Source of the DNA: Pseudomonadota bacterium | GTDB lineage: Bacteria > Myxococcota_A > Polyangia > Polyangiales > Polyangiaceae | Assembly: GCA_023418705.1 (NCBI GenBank) | Contig: JAEZYZ010000447.1 | Coordinates: 1-64,000, forward strand | Length of the DNA stretch: 64,000 nt | Direction: 5' to 3' | Shown here: one piece after another, positions 8,935 to 17,900 of the stretch | Numbering within the stretch: the stretch's first letter is position 1 | How the letters are laid out: every line of letters begins with the position of its first letter | Program-made: the position numbers and the translations under genes | Notes under the pieces: model-generated | What the model saw: the letters and a program-made list of their open reading frames with translations, nothing else | Told to the model about the DNA's origin: nothing | The model's database searches: none

Positions 8935-10008
8935 GTGAAGCTTGGGAAAATGCGAGACTTTGTCGGCCCGCTCCTCGCCGGCGCCGCCCTGCACCTGGTG
9001 ACCCCGGCGGGCGCCCAGACGGACGAGGAGCGCGCGGGCGCGCGCGCGGCCGCTGTTTCCGGGATCACGGCCTTCAAGGACAAGCGCTACGCCGAGGCGA
9101 TCGACCTGCTGAACCGGGCCGAGAACCTGGTCCACGCGCCCGTGCATCTGCTCTACCTGGCGCGCTCGCACGCCGCCCTCGGCCAGCTCGTGAAGGCGCG
9201 GGAGTACTACCTCAAGCTGTCGCGCGAACGCCTCGCGGACAACGCCCCCCAGGTGTTCAAGGACGCCGTCGCGTCGGCAGACAGCGAGCTCGGCGAGGTC
9301 GAGGCGAAGCTCCCGTACGTCAACGTGGTGGTCGAAAACGCCGGGCCAAAGGACGTCCGGATCACCCGCAACGGCGTGCGGGTGCCCCCCGCGCTGGTCG
9401 GCGTGCCGCACCCGGTGGATCCGGGCGAGCACACCTTCCAGGCGTTCGCCGATGGGATGCAGAGCGATCCGGAGCGGGTGGTGATCGAGCCGAGCTCCAA
9501 GCCGACCGTCGTCCTCACGCTCCAGCCTTCGGCGACGGCAGCCGGGGGCGATCCCGGCGCTTCGGGCCCCGGATCGGCCGCCCAGGCCTCCCTGACCAGC
9601 GACGACGCCTTGGCCGCCAGCGAGAGCAGCAGCGCGATGCGGATCGCAGCCTACGCCGGGTTCGGGCTCGCCGCCGTCGGCGCCACGGTCGGCACGATCT
9701 TTCTCTTGAAGAGCGCGTCGACCCAGGACGAGGCCGATGACCTCTTCGCGACCTACGGTTGTGGCGAGCAGGGGTCTACCGACTGCACTCCCGACCGGAG
9801 GGACCGCATCGATGCGCTCGACGGCGACGCCGCGGACCAAGAGACCCTGGCCGCCATCGGCTACGTGGCGGGAGGCGTCGGGCTGGTGGGCGGCATCACG
9901 CTGCTGATCCTGAGCTCCAGCTCGGACGAAGCCGCCGCCCGCCGGGCCCGCCCGGGCGTGCACCCGGTGCTCGGGCTCGGCTACGCCGGGATCTCCGGCC
10001 GGTTCTGA
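8935..10008 (+). CDS. Exported TPR/PEGA-like protein with two membrane segments
   Basis: The 357-residue product (GTG 8935; ATG 8950 is an alternative) has a short signal sequence ending near PAGAQ. A TPR-like helical region follows (AVSGITAFKDKRYAEAIDLL), then a beta domain resembling PEGA (NVVVENAGPKDVRITRNGV through PHPVDPGEHTF). Near the C-terminus are two hydrophobic segments (AYAGFGLAAVGATVGTIFLL and IGYVAGGVGLVGGITLLIL). It ends HPVLGLGYAGISGRF, like the last strand of a membrane barrel. This architecture is common in periplasmic or outer-membrane proteins of myxobacteria. The role is unknown. Copies of its 3' end lie downstream in decayed form. Confidence 0.7.
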   Translation: MKLGKMRDFVGPLLAGAALHLVTPAGAQTDEERAGARAAAVSGITAFKDKRYAEAIDLLNRAENLVHAPVHLLYLARSHAALGQLVKAREYYLKLSRERLADNAPQVFKDAVASADSELGEVEAKLPYVNVVVENAGPKDVRITRNGVRVPPALVGVPHPVDPGEHTFQAFADGMQSDPERVVIEPSSKPTVVLTLQPSATAAGGDPGASGPGSAAQASLTSDDALAASESSSAMRIAAYAGFGLAAVGATVGTIFLLKSASTQDEADDLFATYGCGEQGSTDCTPDRRDRIDALDGDAADQETLAAIGYVAGGVGLVGGITLLILSSSSDEAAARRARPGVHPVLGLGYAGISGRF

Positions 10009-10183
10009 ACGCAGCTCCACGCGGACGGGCGTCACTGCCGGTGCTCGGCTGCGCCGGGATCTCCGGAACGCATCTGGCGCGGCGTGGTGCGCCCGCCCGC
10101 GCTCGGCTGCGCCGGGATCTCCAAGACGCGGCTTTCCGGGGGTCCGCCCGGGCGTGCACCCGGTGCTCGGGCTCGGCTGGAGC
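9949..10183 (+). repeat. Decayed tandem copies of the 3' end of the preceding gene
   Basis: Four related segments lie at 9949-10005 (the gene's own 3' end), 10025-10069, 10089-10128 and 10145-10183. The first and last share an exact 34-base match (9949-9982 and 10145-10178). The middle two share a 22-base match covering the codons for the AGIS motif. They look like remnants of tandem duplication of the gene end. Positions 10009-10373 contain no intact gene. Confidence 0.75.
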
Positions 10184-10266
10184 CTTCCCGTGCACGACCC
10201 GTTTAGTTTACATAATGTATCTTATGCGAACTTCTTGGACCGCCAGGAGAGGCGGGTCCGAGGCGC

Positions 10267-10378
10267 GCGCTCAAAGCGCTCTCGGTAGCGCGGTTGGCTT
10301 CTGCCCGCCGCTCAGGCGCGCGCTGAAGCGCTCCAAAGCGCTCTCGGTGGCGCGGTTTGCTTCCGCCTGCTGCTCAGG
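10267..10378. repeat. Imperfect 50-bp direct repeat downstream of vapC
   Basis: The segments 10267-10316 and 10328-10378 match at roughly 85% over 50 bases, sharing AAAGCGCTCTCGGT and GCTCAGG. The second copy ends across the vapC stop codon. The function is unknown. Confidence 0.7.
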
Positions 10379-10793
10379 GCTGGGCGGCTTCGAACGGATT
10401 GAGGCAGCGAGCGCCGGTGCGTGCGACGTCCTTCACGTTGCGCGTCGCCAGAGTCAGGTCGTTCACGAGCGCCGTCGCCGCAAGCAAGCCGTCCACGGCG
10501 GCGATCGGATCCGGCACGTTCAGGCGCCCCCACAGCTCGGCGACCCGGGCGTCCACCGGCAGCAAGCGGTCGGCGTAGTCCCGCACCAGCCGGTCGAGCC
10601 AGCGGTCGAGCCGCTCGGCCTGCCTTGGATCGCGGCGCCGCAAGCGCTCGACGCCTTGGCGGAGCTCGCCGACGACGAGCACGGACAGGAACACCTCCGC
10701 CGAATCGAGCTTCTGGAACCAGTCCAAGACATGGCGGTTAGCGCGGTCTCCCTTGCGGAGCTCCGACACCACGTTCGTGTCGAGCAGAAACAT
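10374..10793 (-). CDS. vapC: VapC-family PIN-domain ribonuclease toxin
   Basis: The 139-residue protein begins MFLLDTNVVSEL, the diagnostic first strand of PIN domains. The acidic residues expected to bind Mg2+ are present: Asp5, Glu43 (VGELRQG), Asp101 (AAVDGLLAATA) and Asp122 (RNVKDV). PIN toxins cleave tRNA or rRNA and are held inactive by the partner antitoxin. The start codon overlaps the antitoxin stop by one base (TGATG), so the pair is co-translated. It is full length with all active-site acids, so it is probably functional. Confidence 0.93.
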   Translation of the reverse strand: MFLLDTNVVSELRKGDRANRHVLDWFQKLDSAEVFLSVLVVGELRQGVERLRRRDPRQAERLDRWLDRLVRDYADRLLPVDARVAELWGRLNVPDPIAAVDGLLAATALVNDLTLATRNVKDVARTGARCLNPFEAAQP

Positions 10794-11020
10794 CAGAGGT
10801 CGACGCGCCGGGCCGGCGTGCGCGGCGGTTCGAAATCGCGATCGTCCCCGGCTTCAGGCATGGCCAGCAGGTGGTCTTTCAGGCTCTCGGGCGGCTGCAA
10901 GAGCGCCTTTCGCAAGAGCTCACGATGCTCGGCCTCGGCGGAGCGCCCGTGCCGGGCTGCGCGTTTTTTGAGCGCCTCCACCACCTCCTCCTCGATGTTC
11001 CGCACGATCAACTGAGCCAT
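10793..11020 (-). CDS. vapB: FitA/VapB-type ribbon-helix-helix antitoxin
   Basis: The 75-residue protein begins MAQLIVRNIEEEVVEALKKR, the strand and first helix of a ribbon-helix-helix DNA-binding domain, with RHGRSAEAEHRELL as the second helix. The C-terminal tail (DRDFEPPRTPARR) would wrap the toxin. The ATG at 11020 is preferred because it sits 8 bases after a good -10 box; an in-frame ATG six codons earlier lies inside the operator and promoter. Upstream and overlapping the start is a 31-bp palindrome, the expected autoregulatory operator of the VapBC complex. Confidence 0.92.
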   Translation of the reverse strand: MAQLIVRNIEEEVVEALKKRAARHGRSAEAEHRELLRKALLQPPESLKDHLLAMPEAGDDRDFEPPRTPARRVDL

Positions 11021-11044
11021 TGATATCAATGATATCAATGGCTC
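11014..11044 (-). promoter_or_regulatory. 31-bp palindromic operator of vapBC
   Basis: Two perfect 15-base inverted arms (11014-11028 and 11030-11044) flank a single central base (11029). They contain two overlapping TGATATCA palindromes. The site covers the vapB start codon and the -10 box, so a bound VapBC complex would block both. Confidence 0.85.
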
Positions 11045-11057
11045 GAGTCAGCGTCAA
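11029..11057 (-). promoter_or_regulatory. vapBC promoter, leaderless
   Basis: On the minus strand, TTGACG (11052-11057) and TATCAT (11029-11034) are separated by 17 bases. The -10 ends 8 bases before the vapB ATG at 11020, so the mRNA would begin at the start codon. No ribosome-binding site is present. Confidence 0.7.
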
Positions 11058-11080
11058 GCCAGCGGCCGCAAACCGGGCGC

Positions 11081-12361
11081 TCAGTGCACGACCGTCACCG
11101 TGCCGCAGCCGAAGACCACGCGGAAGCCCGCGCCCTTCAAGGTGCTGACGACGTCGCAGGTGTTCGGACAAAGCCGGATGCTCTCCGGCTCCTCCGGCGG
11201 ATCGTAGTACCAGCCGCCGTGCTCACAGCTGTCGGCGTCCGGGACGTTCAGGATGGGCTCGGGGCCGCTGTCTTCCGGCACGAGGACGACGTTGACGCGC
11301 GCCAGGTCGAGCTGCTCGCCGCTCGGCGGGAGCGGGACGGCGTAGTTGCACGGGGGCGCGGCCGCTTCGCGAATGCCCTCGAGCGCTCCGGAGAACTTGG
11401 CGGCAAGGTCGTCGTCCGCCTCCACGATCACCGGCTCGGTCCCGCCGGCGTTGGCGATGGTGGTCACGACGTGGCGGAAGTCGTCGGCGCTGACCTCGAT
11501 GCCCTGGATGCCGAGCACGTAGGTCGGGATCGGCGGCGACGCGGTGGCGTACGACTCGGCGATCGGCGCGATGATCGCCGCGCCGCCTTGCGGGTCGGCG
11601 GTCGTGGTGCCGCAGCCGTTGGGCACACCGTCGGTCACCAGCACGACCGCGGTGTGGGCGCCGGGATGGTCGAGCTTCCAGTCCGCCGCGTGCATCAGCG
11701 CGCCCTCGAGCGCCGGACCGATGGGCGTGTTGCCGCCCGGCGAGTGGTCGTCGTAGCTGTCGAGGAGCGCGTCACGCTGCGCGGAGACGGGGCCGATCCC
11801 GACCTCCGGGGTCGAATAGTCCTCCGCCTCGCAGCTGCTTTGGCTGAAGTAGTCGATGCCCGCCTTGAGGATCTGCACCTGCGGCAGCGCGAAAAAATCT
11901 TCGAAGCCGACGCGCACGGCGTCCCACTTGGTGCCGCCGTTCGGCAGCAGGTACTCCGGCCGGTCATCGCCCATGGAGACCGAGCGGTCCATCATGATGA
12001 GCAGCTCGAGCGGCAGCGCTTCGCCCTCGAACACCTCGCCCGCGCACTCCTCGCCGGGCAACACCGGGACCACGCCGTCGGAGGACCCGGGCGCTCGCCC
12101 GTCCACGCCGTCGAGCAAGCCGGCGGGATCGCCACCCCCGAACCCGCCGCCGCTGCCGCTGCCGAGCCCCGCGCCGCTGCCCCCCGATCCGCTGCCGAGG
12201 CCTGCCCCGCTGCCGCCCGCGCCGCTGCCGCCCAGCAGCCCACCGGTGCCGCCGCTCGTCGTGCCGCCGCCAGCGTCGTCACTGTCAGAGGAGCAGCTCC
12301 AGGCTGCCAACGGCAGAAGGAGCCAAGCCAGTCCGGCCTGCAGGCGATGGCGGCACGTCAT
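11081..12361 (-). CDS. VWA-domain lipoprotein
   Basis: The 426-residue protein starts at ATG 12361 and has a signal ending AAWSC (Cys23). A Gly/Ser/Leu-rich linker (about 30-80) leads to a von Willebrand factor A domain with an intact MIDAS: DRSVS at 125-129, a Thr in GNTPIG and an Asp in LVTDGVPNG. Cysteine pairs follow. A C-terminal segment (CEHGGWYYD, LCPNTCDVV) probably forms disulphides. VWA domains bind metal and protein partners, so this is likely a surface adhesion or assembly protein. It follows a leaderless-type promoter (GATAAT six bases before the ATG). Related Gly-linker VWA lipoproteins are plentiful in myxobacteria. Confidence 0.85.
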   Translation of the reverse strand: MTCRHRLQAGLAWLLLPLAAWSCSSDSDDAGGGTTSGGTGGLLGGSGAGGSGAGLGSGSGGSGAGLGSGSGGGFGGGDPAGLLDGVDGRAPGSSDGVVPVLPGEECAGEVFEGEALPLELLIMMDRSVSMGDDRPEYLLPNGGTKWDAVRVGFEDFFALPQVQILKAGIDYFSQSSCEAEDYSTPEVGIGPVSAQRDALLDSYDDHSPGGNTPIGPALEGALMHAADWKLDHPGAHTAVVLVTDGVPNGCGTTTADPQGGAAIIAPIAESYATASPPIPTYVLGIQGIEVSADDFRHVVTTIANAGGTEPVIVEADDDLAAKFSGALEGIREAAAPPCNYAVPLPPSGEQLDLARVNVVLVPEDSGPEPILNVPDADSCEHGGWYYDPPEEPESIRLCPNTCDVVSTLKGAGFRVVFGCGTVTVVH

Positions 12362-12448
12362 GTCACCATTATCGGTGGCCGGAGCGCGCCGTTCGGGCGG
12401 CAAAAAGAGCCCCTGGTGAAAATAGGTGGTAGAGCGCCCCCGAGCGGC

Positions 12449-13690
12449 TCAGATCGGCGGCGCGACGTGGATGCCCATGAAGTCGCCGCCGTTGGTCACC
12501 ACGAAGGCGCGCGTACCGTGGGTGGCCGGCGTCATCGCCGTGCCCTCCCCCGTGTGCACACCGTCGATGATGGAGCCGTCGATCGGCGACAGCAAGAACA
12601 CGCCGAGCATGGTGGTCGACACCATCAGGGCGCCCGCGATCGGCACGGGGGCCGAGACGCCGCCGACCGGGAGCGGCTTGCGCCACACCTCGCGCCCCGT
12701 CTCGGGATCCAGCGCCCACAGGCCGGTCGTCCCGGTCCCGGCGATCAGCAGCTTGCGCGCCGGGATGTCCGGCCCGATGCCATCCCGCGGTGGGTGTGCG
12801 GGCTGCTGCCACAACGCCAGGTCGCTGACGCCCGCGACCGCGGGATTCGACCACACCTGCACCCCGGTCGCGGCGTCGAGCGCGAACACGCCCCCGGCAT
12901 AGCTGCCCACGTAGACGACGGGACCGGCGTCGATCACGTCGCCGATCGGCGTCGTGTCCACGTCGAAGTAGGTGGGCAGCTCTCCCAACGTCTGCTCCGC
13001 CTCCGCCGTCAAATCCACCGGCTGCCAGCGCTCCTGGCCCGTGACGGCGTCGTAGGCCATCACCACGCCGTCGCTGAAGCCCGCGTAGACGCGCCCTCGG
13101 AACACGAGCGGCCCCGAATAGCCGGCCACTTCCATGCCCATCGCGGGCGTGCGGTGCTGGCTCCAGAGCAGCTTGCCGCTCTTCGGCTCGAGCGCGATCA
13201 CGGTGTCGTTGGCGTTCACGACGTACAGGCGCCCGCCATCGAGCACCGGCCGCGCGGAGACCTCCGCGTTGGTCGAAAATCGCCAGATCAGCCGGCCGTC
13301 GTCCGCCCCCACCTTGTAGAGCGCGCCGTCGTTCGAGCCGAAGTACACCACGTTCTCGCTCGCGTCATACAGCGGCTCGCACTGCACGAACCCGAGCGTC
13401 TCGAAGCGCCAGATGACCCGGCCGTCTTCAGCCCGCAGCGCATAAAGCCCTTGATCGCTCGACCCGACGAAGACCCTGCGGTGGGCGGGATCGATCTCGG
13501 GCCGCCCGCGCTGGTACGCCTCGGTCTCTGCCCGCGCGGGCGCCACCAGAGGTCGCTTGTACACGATGTCGAGCGCGCCGCTCGGTCGGTGCATCCAGAG
13601 GGGCGCTTCGGGGTTCGCACCGGCGCGGACCAACCCGCAGCCGGCGGTGAGCAGGCCGATCCCGAGCAGGACCGAGCGCGTCGACGGCAT
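12449..13690 (-). CDS. bamB: BamB-like outer-membrane assembly lipoprotein (PQQ-type beta-propeller)
   Basis: The 413-residue protein has a lipoprotein signal ending LLTAGC (Cys18). Repeating propeller blades carry the typical pattern YALRAEDGRVIWRF, YKVGADDGRLIWRF, ALEPKSGKLLWSQ, AYDAVTGQERW, ALDAATGVQVW and ALDPETGREVWR, at least six units with the tryptophan-docking motif. BamB supports folding of outer-membrane barrels within the BAM complex. The ATG at 13690 is preferred over a TTG four codons upstream. It lies 15 bases after the yfgM-like gene, the same pairing as yfgM-bamB in enterobacteria, which strengthens the call. Confidence 0.85.
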   Translation of the reverse strand: MPSTRSVLLGIGLLTAGCGLVRAGANPEAPLWMHRPSGALDIVYKRPLVAPARAETEAYQRGRPEIDPAHRRVFVGSSDQGLYALRAEDGRVIWRFETLGFVQCEPLYDASENVVYFGSNDGALYKVGADDGRLIWRFSTNAEVSARPVLDGGRLYVVNANDTVIALEPKSGKLLWSQHRTPAMGMEVAGYSGPLVFRGRVYAGFSDGVVMAYDAVTGQERWQPVDLTAEAEQTLGELPTYFDVDTTPIGDVIDAGPVVYVGSYAGGVFALDAATGVQVWSNPAVAGVSDLALWQQPAHPPRDGIGPDIPARKLLIAGTGTTGLWALDPETGREVWRKPLPVGGVSAPVPIAGALMVSTTMLGVFLLSPIDGSIIDGVHTGEGTAMTPATHGTRAFVVTNGGDFMGIHVAPPI

Positions 13691-13705
13691 GAGCAGCCCC
13701 AATTC

Positions 13706-14887
13706 CTACTGCTCCGTGGGGGGGCTCGGCGCCGTCGGGGCGCCCTGGGCCGGCATCTGCTGCTGCATCTGCCGCAAGAGCTCCTGCAGCTGCGCCGGAT
13801 CCTGCATCAGGTTCGCGGGCGCGCGTTTCACGGCGGTGGGGTCGATCTCGGTGAGCAGCTCCTCGACCGCGTTCGACAAATAGCCACTCGTTTCGAGGGG
13901 GGCCTTGTCCTTCTGCAGCTTCTCGTTGAGCTTCGAGAGCAGCTGCTTGGCCTCCTCTTTGTCACCCTTGGCCAAATGCAAGCGCGCCTGGTGGTACGTC
14001 CCGAGGTTCGCAAAGCCCACCACATCGCTGACCCCGAGCTCCTTGAAGGTCTTCATGGCGGCGTCGAGCTCTCCCTTGGCCTCTTGGGCGAGCCCGATCC
14101 CTTCGATCGCCCGGTACCGGATGTCCGTGGACTGGCCCGCCAGCTTGGAGTCGCGGACCTCGCGATAAGCGGAGATGGCCGGGTCGTATTTGCCTTGCTC
14201 GTACAAGACGCCGGCGAGGCCGAGCTTCGCCATCACAGCGATGGGTTTTCCGGGGTGGGCCGCCGCCGCGCGCTCGTACGCCTCCTTGGCCGCCTTCTCG
14301 CGTTCGGCAGCGGTCGCGAACGAGGGGAGCGGATCGATCTCGTCCGGGCCGCCCGTGCCGACGTTGCCCAGGTCGGCGCGGACCGCCTCGAGCAATTGGT
14401 CCGACGCCTTTTCAAGCTGCTTGTTTCGTCGCCACGAGTAGATCTGCCAGCCGATGCCCCCGATGATCAGCAAGAACACCAGCCACTGAACCAGGCTGGC
14501 GTTCCGCTTCAGGAAGCTGCTGGCGGCCTGGGTCCCGCGCGCGAGCGCGTCGTCGACCAGCTCCCCCGTGTCGAGCCCGTGGGAGCGCGCCCGCTCACGT
14601 TCCTTGGAGCGCTGCGCCCGGCGGCGCCTGGCGGCGTCCCTCACCTCGCGACTGCGCTCCCGCGCGTCTTCGGTGGCCTGGGCCTTGGCCGCACGGCGCT
14701 CGCGGCGATTCGCCGGTCTTGGCTGCCCCTCACCAGCGATGTCCGAGCCCTCGTCCATCGACGCCTGCTCGTCGGACTCCTGCTCGTCCGCATCCGGCGC
14801 GTCCGAGTGCGCTTCGGGCGGCGGCTCCTGCTTTGCCCGGCGGCGGGCCCGACGCGAGGCTTTTTCTGCTGTGTCCCGGTCTGTCAC
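13706..14887 (-). CDS. YfgM-like single-pass TPR protein
   Basis: The 393-residue protein has a highly charged cytoplasmic N-terminus (about 1-125) and one membrane segment (about 131-151, SLVQWLVFLLIIGGIGWQIY). A periplasmic TPR region follows (GLAGVLYEQGKYDPAISAY, IGLAQEAKGELDAAMKTF, HLAKGDKEEAKQLLSKL). YfgM is an ancillary SecYEG-associated chaperone in E. coli and is encoded just upstream of bamB, as here. The N-terminal charged extension is longer than in E. coli. TATAGA ends 7 bases before the GTG start, suggesting leaderless transcription of the yfgM-bamB unit. Confidence 0.75.
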   Translation of the reverse strand: MTDRDTAEKASRRARRRAKQEPPPEAHSDAPDADEQESDEQASMDEGSDIAGEGQPRPANRRERRAAKAQATEDARERSREVRDAARRRRAQRSKERERARSHGLDTGELVDDALARGTQAASSFLKRNASLVQWLVFLLIIGGIGWQIYSWRRNKQLEKASDQLLEAVRADLGNVGTGGPDEIDPLPSFATAAEREKAAKEAYERAAAAHPGKPIAVMAKLGLAGVLYEQGKYDPAISAYREVRDSKLAGQSTDIRYRAIEGIGLAQEAKGELDAAMKTFKELGVSDVVGFANLGTYHQARLHLAKGDKEEAKQLLSKLNEKLQKDKAPLETSGYLSNAVEELLTEIDPTAVKRAPANLMQDPAQLQELLRQMQQQMPAQGAPTAPSPPTEQ

Positions 14888-14894
14888 CGCGGCC

Positions 14895-14900
14895 TCTATA
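14895..14900 (-). promoter_or_regulatory. -10 box of the yfgM-bamB unit
   Basis: TATAGA on the minus strand ends 7 bases before the GTG at 14887, the spacing expected when the start codon is also the transcription start. No clear -35 box is seen. Confidence 0.4.
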
Positions 14901-14959
14901 CCACCTTCTGAGCAAATGACTCGTGTTTGAAGAGCTCCTGGCGCCGACGTTTCGGGCCT

Positions 14960-17900
14960 TCAGGGGCCGCTCTGGGCCGAGGCCGGGAGCACGCCGTCGG
15001 GGTCGGCCGGCGGCGCCCCCTTCCAGGGCTTCGGCGGCGGGGGCGGGATCTCGTCGGCCAGTGGGACCAGCGCGATCGAGTCGAGCTCGACCTGCCGATC
15101 GGCGAAGACCACCAGGTGCAGGGCGCGCCCCGCTCGGGCGCCGACGGCCTCCGGCAGGAGCGTGAACACTTCGACCGGCTCAGCGGTCACCGGCACGTCC
15201 AGGCGGGCGCTGCGGGATGGGTCGATTTTCGGGACTTCTCGCCGGGTTTTGAGCTCGCCTTTCGAGTTGTAGCTGAAGTGGTTCAGCGGGACGCCAACCC
15301 GGATCTGCCCTGGAGCATCCCCACGGGTCCGGGCGCGGGCCAACAGCCGGACGCCCCGGCCATTGCCGCCACTGGGCACGACCACCAGCACTTTGGCGCC
15401 GAGGGAGGCCTGCTCCCGGAGCCGCTTCAGCTCTCGCTTCGACGGCCCCCCGACGTGCTGCAAGATCCCGGTCGCCACGGCGAACCCCACCCCGCCTGGG
15501 ATCGGATCGGGCACGCCCAAGAAGCGCACCAGCGGGCGGGCGAGCTCCCCTTCGGCGCCCAGCTCGACCAGCGCCTTGGCCAGGGCGACCCGGGCGCTTT
15601 GGTAGCGCTCCTCTGCCAGCGCTTGCACCAAGGGGCCGCGCGCCGCCGGATCGCCGATGCGGGCCAGAGCCGCTGCGATGTGCGGCCGGAGCCGGACGTC
15701 GCCGAGCGAGCGGGTCAGCGGCCAGACCGCGGCGCGCGCGCGGAGCTCGGCGAACGCCTCGAGCAGCTGCCGCGCCCGGTCGTAGGAACGGGCGCGCTCG
15801 TCTTGCCACCAGGCGAGCAAGATCCCCTCGCCCCGATCGTCGCCTTGCTCGGCCAGCGCGAGCGCCGCCAGACGCCGCCAGTGCAGCGATTCGTGGCGCA
15901 GGAGCTCGACGCTGAGCGGGGCCCCCTGCCCCAGCCGCGTCAGCGCGAGCGCGCAGTATTGGCGGACCTCCAGATCTTCGTCGCGCGAGAGCGCGAGGCG
16001 CAACGCCGGAGCCGTCTCCTCCCGCTCGAGCTCGAACAGCACCTCCGCCGCCTTGCGCCGGATCGAGCGATCCGCGTCGTCGAGCAGCGCCGCGATGTCG
16101 GGGGCTGCGTCGCCGTCGCCCGAGATCCCGCGCAATATGGCCGGCGGGAGGCCGCCACCCTCGGCGCGCAGGCCCTGGGCCTCGTAGCGGCCGTGGGACG
16201 CTGCCAGGGCCTGCACCCTCGAGCGCAGCTCTTCGAAGCGCGCGCGCTGCTCCTTGGCCACGTCCCGAAGCTGCCGCGGATCTTGCTTCAGATCGAACAG
16301 GCGGCAGGCGCCGATCTTGCGCTCGCAGATGAGGCGGTGGTGCCCTTCGGCGAGCAGGGTCTGCTCCTCGGTCTCGGCGAAGGCCAGCCCTTTGCCCGAG
16401 CCGCCGGACAGCAAGAGCGCGCCCAGATCCCGACCCCGCATGCGAGGCGGACGCGGGATGTCGAGCGCGCCGAGCACCGTCGGCAGCAGATCGATGGTCT
16501 GCACCGGCTCGCTCACGACGCGCCCCTGCTTGCGATCCGGCAGGTGCACGAGCATGGGCACCCGCACCTGCTCTTCGTACACGGTGGTGCCGTGGTAGCG
16601 GCCGCCGTGCTCCCCGAACTCCTCGCCGTGGTCCGCCGTGACGATCACGACCGGCGGCGCGGGCCGCGCCTCGAACAACCCGATGAGCCGCTGAATGGTG
16701 GCGTCCGCCGCCGCGATCTCGGAGTCGTAGCGGTCCACGTCCCGGTCGCCGAACGGGTGCCCCGGGTGCAGCTCGTAGGGCTCGTGCGGCCCGAACAGGT
16801 GGACCCACACGAAGACGTTCCGGTCCGCCGGCTGCTTTTCGAGGAACGCGGCCACCTGCCGGACGCGCCGCTCGCCCTCGGCGAACTCGACCTTTTCGTA
16901 TTCGAAGCCGAGGCTATTTTCGCGAAAGGCTCGGAACCGCTCGCCGTCGATGAAGAAGACGGCGGGCGGGTAAAACGCAGCGGTTTTGTAGCCGTAGGTG
17001 CGGAGCAAGCTGGCCCAGGTGTCCGAATCCTCGCCGGCGCCCTGCAGCAGCAAAGGCCGCAGGTACTTGCCCGTCATGAGCGAGGTCACCGAATAGGACG
17101 TGTGGGGCGTCGGCGCATAGGCGTGCTCGAACCGGACGCTCTGCGCGGCCAAGGCGTCGAGCCCCGGCGTGGTGGGTCGCTGGTAGCCGTAGGCGCCGAC
17201 GTGGTCGGCCCGCAGCGCGTCGACCGTGATCAGCAGCAGATCGCGCCCGCGCAGGTCGGGGCCGCCCGCCGTCCCGGCGCTCTGCGCCTCGCAGTCGCTG
17301 CAGGCCGCGGCGGCGCCGGCGCTGGGTGGGGCGAGGCGCGCCGAGAGGCGCACGAGCTGTCCCGCGATCGGCGCGCGGTCAACGAGCAGCAGGCGGAAGT
17401 TGTCGAAGTGCGCCAGCCGGGCCGACGCGGCGCCCGCCGCGAGCGCCGATCCGACGACGAGCCCGGCCGCGACCAGCGGCAACACCAGGCCTCGGCGCGC
17501 GGACCCGGTCGAGGCTGCCCGGGGCTTGCCGGCGGGCCAGGGCAGCACGACGAGCAGCAGCGGCGCGAGCAGCAACGCCGCCCCCGCCAAGCTGAGATGG
17601 AAGCCCGGGTAGAGCCGCACCAGAACCAGCGCGTTGGCGAGCTCGACCGCCACGATGGCCGCGCAAATGCCACCGAGCCACGCACGCGGCCGCGCCTCGG
17701 CCAGGCGCCGCAGCCGCGGCGAGGTCGCAAAGACGGCCGCCGCCGCGAGCGCGCCCGAGGCGGCGATGAACCCCACCCGGACGGGCCAGGCGTCGAAGTG
17801 GCGCCCGAAGCTCACCGACCAGGCAGACCACCCCGCGAGCCCGCCGACGCCGAGCGCCAGCCCCCAGCGGAAGGCGCGTCGCTCGACGTGACGGAACGCA

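Noticed and set aside
11084..14911. A 1275-codon plus-strand frame across three minus-strand genes
   Set aside because: The three minus-strand genes have clear domains. The long frame has His/Arg/Gly-rich shadow composition and crosses gene boundaries.
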